In this document: in pieces, positions 7,503 through 9,423 of the stretch
Layout of the letters: the number at the start of each line of letters is the position of its first letter
How positions within the stretch are numbered: position 1 is the first letter of the stretch
NCBI GenBank assembly: GCA_003503535.1
Contig: DOCI01000205.1
Location: forward strand, 1 to 9,423
Direction of reading: 5' to 3'
DNA: 9,423 bases
Source: Planctomycetaceae bacterium
GTDB lineage: Bacteria; Planctomycetota; Planctomycetia; Planctomycetales; Planctomycetaceae
Notes under the pieces: generated by a model
The model's database searches: none
Told to the model about the DNA's origin: nothing
The model's input: the letters and a program-made list of their open reading frames with translations, nothing else
Position numbers and translations under genes: made by a program

Positions 7503-8198
7503 ATGCCGATTACGTTTCGTTGCCAGCAATGTCAGCAATTGATGAGTATCAGCAGGAAGAAAGCAGGAATGCTGACGACCTGTCCGCGTTGCGGCAGCGA
7601 AACTCCGGTCCCGCTGCTTGAAGATAATGCTGACGTTTCTTTGAAACCTATCCAGAAAGAGATCACTGAAGAGCCTGAAAGAAATCTACAGAATACTCAG
7701 AAGGATCAATCGGGAATAAAGACTCTGGCGACAGCCGAGAACTCATCGGATGCAGAGGAAGAAGAATTCCAATTACGGAGGGCTCAAACTGATTTTGAGG
7801 AGATGGATCTGACTCCGATGGTCGATGTCACCTTTTTGTTACTGATTTTTTTCATGGTGACGGCTTCATTTTCCATTGAGAAATCAATTGAAGTCCCCCC
7901 GCCCAATCCCGATCAGGAAGGAGCTTCTCAAACGATTCAACCGCTCGAAGAGCTGGAAAACCAATCGATTCTTGTTGAAATCGATGCCGAAAATCGTTTC
8001 TTTATTGAATCCGAAGAAGTTCAGGATGTTCGGGAACTTCCCACACTGCTCGCTGACGTTCGTACCCGGGATTCGAAGAATGAAGTGATTATTACCGTTG
8101 ATGAACGTTCGCATCATGAATCAATCGTTCAGGTGATCGATGCGGCTCAGGAAATTGGACTGCAGCGCATTCGCTGGGGTGTGATGTCGAATGAATAA
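7503..8198 (+). CDS. Zinc-ribbon/ExbD fusion protein
   Basis: A 231-residue two-part protein. Residues 1-~38 form a zinc ribbon with C7-x2-C10 and C27-x2-C30 (FRCQQCQQLMSISRKKAG...TCPRCG), a module common at the N-terminus of planctomycete proteins. A polar, acidic linker (~39-97, including AEEEE) follows. Residues ~98-231 are an ExbD/TolR unit: DLTPMVDVTFLLLIFFMVTASF at 102-123 with proton-path D108, then a periplasmic domain ending IITVDERSHHESIVQVIDAAQEIG...IRWGV. The ribbon should lie in the cytoplasm and could bind a protein partner or sense metal; this is inference. ATG 7503 is fixed by the ribbon beginning at residue 5; there is no clear SD. It is probably co-transcribed with the first exbD, with which it may form mixed dimers. 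Confidence 0.9.
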   Translation: MPITFRCQQCQQLMSISRKKAGMLTTCPRCGSETPVPLLEDNADVSLKPIQKEITEEPERNLQNTQKDQSGIKTLATAENSSDAEEEEFQLRRAQTDFEEMDLTPMVDVTFLLLIFFMVTASFSIEKSIEVPPPNPDQEGASQTIQPLEELENQSILVEIDAENRFFIESEEVQDVRELPTLLADVRTRDSKNEVIITVDERSHHESIVQVIDAAQEIGLQRIRWGVMSNE

Positions 8199-8520
8199 GA
8201 ATGCCTTTCAATAATTAAATATCTAATCCTCTTAAAAGTCATTCTAACAAGGGTGGTGGGGCGATCTCGTAGAGAAGCCCCCGAATGGTTGAACTTTCGG
8301 GGCTTCCGCTCAAGCGGAGCGCTCCCCCAAAATAGTCGTAATATGATCAAGTTGAATAGACGTACTCACTTTCAGTCGACTGAGTTTTTTGAATTCGCAT
8401 GTTGCGATCTGACGCTAAGTGCCACTGAGGTAGATTGTTAACTCATGTTTCGTATACAAGATATTCAAACACGATTCTCAAAGACTGCGTAACAAACAAC
8501 TGCGTAACACTGCGATTGCC
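8199..8520. other. 322-bp spacer with structured element upstream of the FHA-like gene
   Basis: There is no convincing gene. It contains the multi-hairpin element listed separately, a 12-bp perfect palindrome TCAGTCGACTGA (8372-8383) followed by six T (8385-8390) that is at most a weak terminator, and a tandem-like repeat ACTGCGTAACA (8484-8494, 8499-8509) just before the ATG at 8521. Minus- and plus-strand ORFs crossing this stretch lack protein-like composition. Confidence 0.5.
8255..8328 (+). other. Compact multi-hairpin element (possible structured RNA or intergenic repeat)
   Basis: Within 74 bases there is an outer stem 8255-8263/8320-8328 (9 positions, one mismatch and one G-U). It encloses TCTC-GTA-GAGA (8265-8275), an 11-bp hairpin GAAGCCCC(C)GAA/TTCGGGGCTTC (8274-8306, one bulged C, 10-base loop) and CCGC-TCAA-GCGG (8307-8317 region). 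GGGGC at 8299-8303 can alternatively pair with the CTCCCC end (8322-8328), so two folds compete. No T-run follows on either strand, arguing against a simple terminator. It lacks tRNA consensus elements. Function is unknown; strand is assigned only by the downstream gene. Confidence 0.4.
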
Positions 8521-9423
8521 ATGCCTTATCTGGACATTTATCATAAAAAGGAGCTCGTCCGTCAGCTTGAGTTGACGCGAAAAGAACCGGTCACGATTGG
8601 TCAGCATTCCTCGAATGTGATTGTCATTGATGATGACGATATGCCAGTGTTATACGCCAGAATTCTCTGGAATAAGCGGGCGAACTGCTACGAAATCTCC
8701 AGTGCGAGTGAGTCTGATCTCGTGATCTCCGGTCAGAATCTGCGCAATAAAATGCTCAGGAACAAAGATGAGATCGAGATTGCAAACTCCCGACTGATTT
8801 TTTTTGATCGAGATCTGGTCGAACTCATCAATCCCTCCTCTGAAGAGATTGAAACTGAAAACGTTGAAGAGGAAAAAAGTAAACCGAAGCCCAGCAAGCC
8901 TGTCAAAGAGAGTCGCCAAGATAAAAACAGTGTTCGGGAGCAGGTCAAACTTTCACGTCCGCTTCAAGCTAAAGAAGAAGAATCGGTCAAAGCCTGGTTG
9001 ACACGCTCGCGACGTCCGGGGGAACGGGAGGCGGCTCGTTCTCCACTGGTTACAACACTGACCATCGTCGCCATTCTGCTGTCTCTGGCAGCTGGCGGTG
9101 TCTATTTGCTGATTGGTCGACAGTCTGCCCAGATGTCGTACCAGGCTGCCAAAGAGGATCGCGAGCAGAAAAAGTTTTCTCAGGCGATTATCAAGTATGA
9201 AAAATTTCTGAGTGATTTCCCGACTCATAAATTAGCAGATACGGCTCGGGTGGAGCGCGATCTCTCAGAGATCGACAAGACCTTATCGGGTGCAGGAGCC
9301 GATTTGATGTCTGCCATTGAAGCGATCCGTGTCTTTGTCGAACGACATCGCTCCCGCGAGGATTTTCGAGACTGGTATCCCCTGCTGGCGACTTATTCTC
9401 GTCGAGTCTCGCTGGAAGGATAT
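8521..9423 (+). CDS. FHA-like single-pass membrane protein with TPR-like region (3' end outside window)
   Basis: The frame is open for 301 codons from ATG 8521 to the window edge, so the C-terminus is missing. Residues ~1-105 resemble a forkhead-associated beta-sandwich: EPVTIGQHSSNVIVIDDDDMPVLYARILWNK, then a ...LRNKDEIEIANSRLIFF ending. The usual phosphothreonine-binding residues are altered: GR is GQ (27-28), the Ser-x-x-His site reads PVLY (42-45), and no S-x-N-G is seen. A charged Glu/Lys/Pro linker (~106-172) leads to one membrane helix at ~176-199 (VTTLTIVAILLSLAAGGVYLL). Beyond it, SYQAAKEDREQKKFSQAIIKYEKFLSDFP resembles a tetratricopeptide repeat, presumably outside the cytoplasm. 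It sits downstream of two ExbD genes on the same strand after 322 bp. There is no SD. The identity of the missing part is unknown. Confidence 0.82.
   Translation, partial: MPYLDIYHKKELVRQLELTRKEPVTIGQHSSNVIVIDDDDMPVLYARILWNKRANCYEISSASESDLVISGQNLRNKMLRNKDEIEIANSRLIFFDRDLVELINPSSEEIETENVEEEKSKPKPSKPVKESRQDKNSVREQVKLSRPLQAKEEESVKAWLTRSRRPGEREAARSPLVTTLTIVAILLSLAAGGVYLLIGRQSAQMSYQAAKEDREQKKFSQAIIKYEKFLSDFPTHKLADTARVERDLSEIDKTLSGAGADLMSAIEAIRVFVERHRSREDFRDWYPLLATYSRRVSLEGY

Noticed and set aside
8255..8328. Cloverleaf-like folding suggestive of a tRNA or tmRNA-like gene
   Set aside because: Stem lengths are wrong, there is no GTTCRA T-loop in the right place, no 7-base anticodon loop and no CCA end on either strand.
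8364..8390. Terminator at the TCAGTCGACTGA palindrome followed by six T
   Set aside because: A foldable stem is only 4-5 bp and AT/GC mixed; too weak to call as a terminator.
8240..8441. Possible integron attC site (CTAACAA near 8244, TTGTTAAC near 8436)
   Set aside because: The outer core is not a proper GTTRRRY/RYYYAAC pair, the distance and internal symmetry do not fit, and there is no integrase or cassette context.

Overview
The window reads as chromosomal DNA of a Planctomycetota bacterium. This is an inference from gene architecture, not from a database match. The clues are a Hanks-type Ser/Thr kinase with the leader motif 'WQAEKLLAGK...FFLGKYKLL' in front of the catalytic domain, a four-cysteine zinc ribbon fused to ExbD, twin ExbD genes next to an FHA-like membrane protein, moderate GC with AT-rich spacers, frequent CGA arginine codons, and mostly weak Shine-Dalgarno signals.

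Left part (1-1605, minus strand): a TIGR04282/DUF2064-type nucleotidyl/glycosyltransferase is followed 72 bp downstream by a single-domain response regulator, probably one transcription unit. A 30-codon ORF may follow the regulator. The far-left ~270 bp shows nothing recognisable. A ~500 bp AT-rich divergent spacer separates this pair from the next gene.

Centre (2107-5957): a ~917-residue receptor-like Ser/Thr kinase (cytoplasmic kinase, one membrane helix, C-terminal parallel beta-helix domain) on the plus strand converges, with only 14 bp between stop codons, on a class C beta-lactamase-fold serine hydrolase on the minus strand.

Right-centre (6031-6768): a monocistronic Mn-type superoxide dismutase on the minus strand. 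It has a clear rho-independent terminator, a good SD, a sigma70-like promoter and an 18-bp palindrome overlapping the -35 element, so it looks like a regulated single-gene unit.

Right part (7000-9423, plus strand): two ExbD/TolR-family genes, the second with an N-terminal zinc ribbon. After a 322-bp spacer holding a compact multi-hairpin element comes an incomplete gene for an FHA-like, single-pass membrane protein with a TPR-like C-terminal part that runs off the window. No ExbB/MotA-type partner is visible. This cluster is the best candidate for an under-described system: a TolR/ExbD-type membrane module with a metal-binding cytoplasmic head and a degenerate FHA partner.
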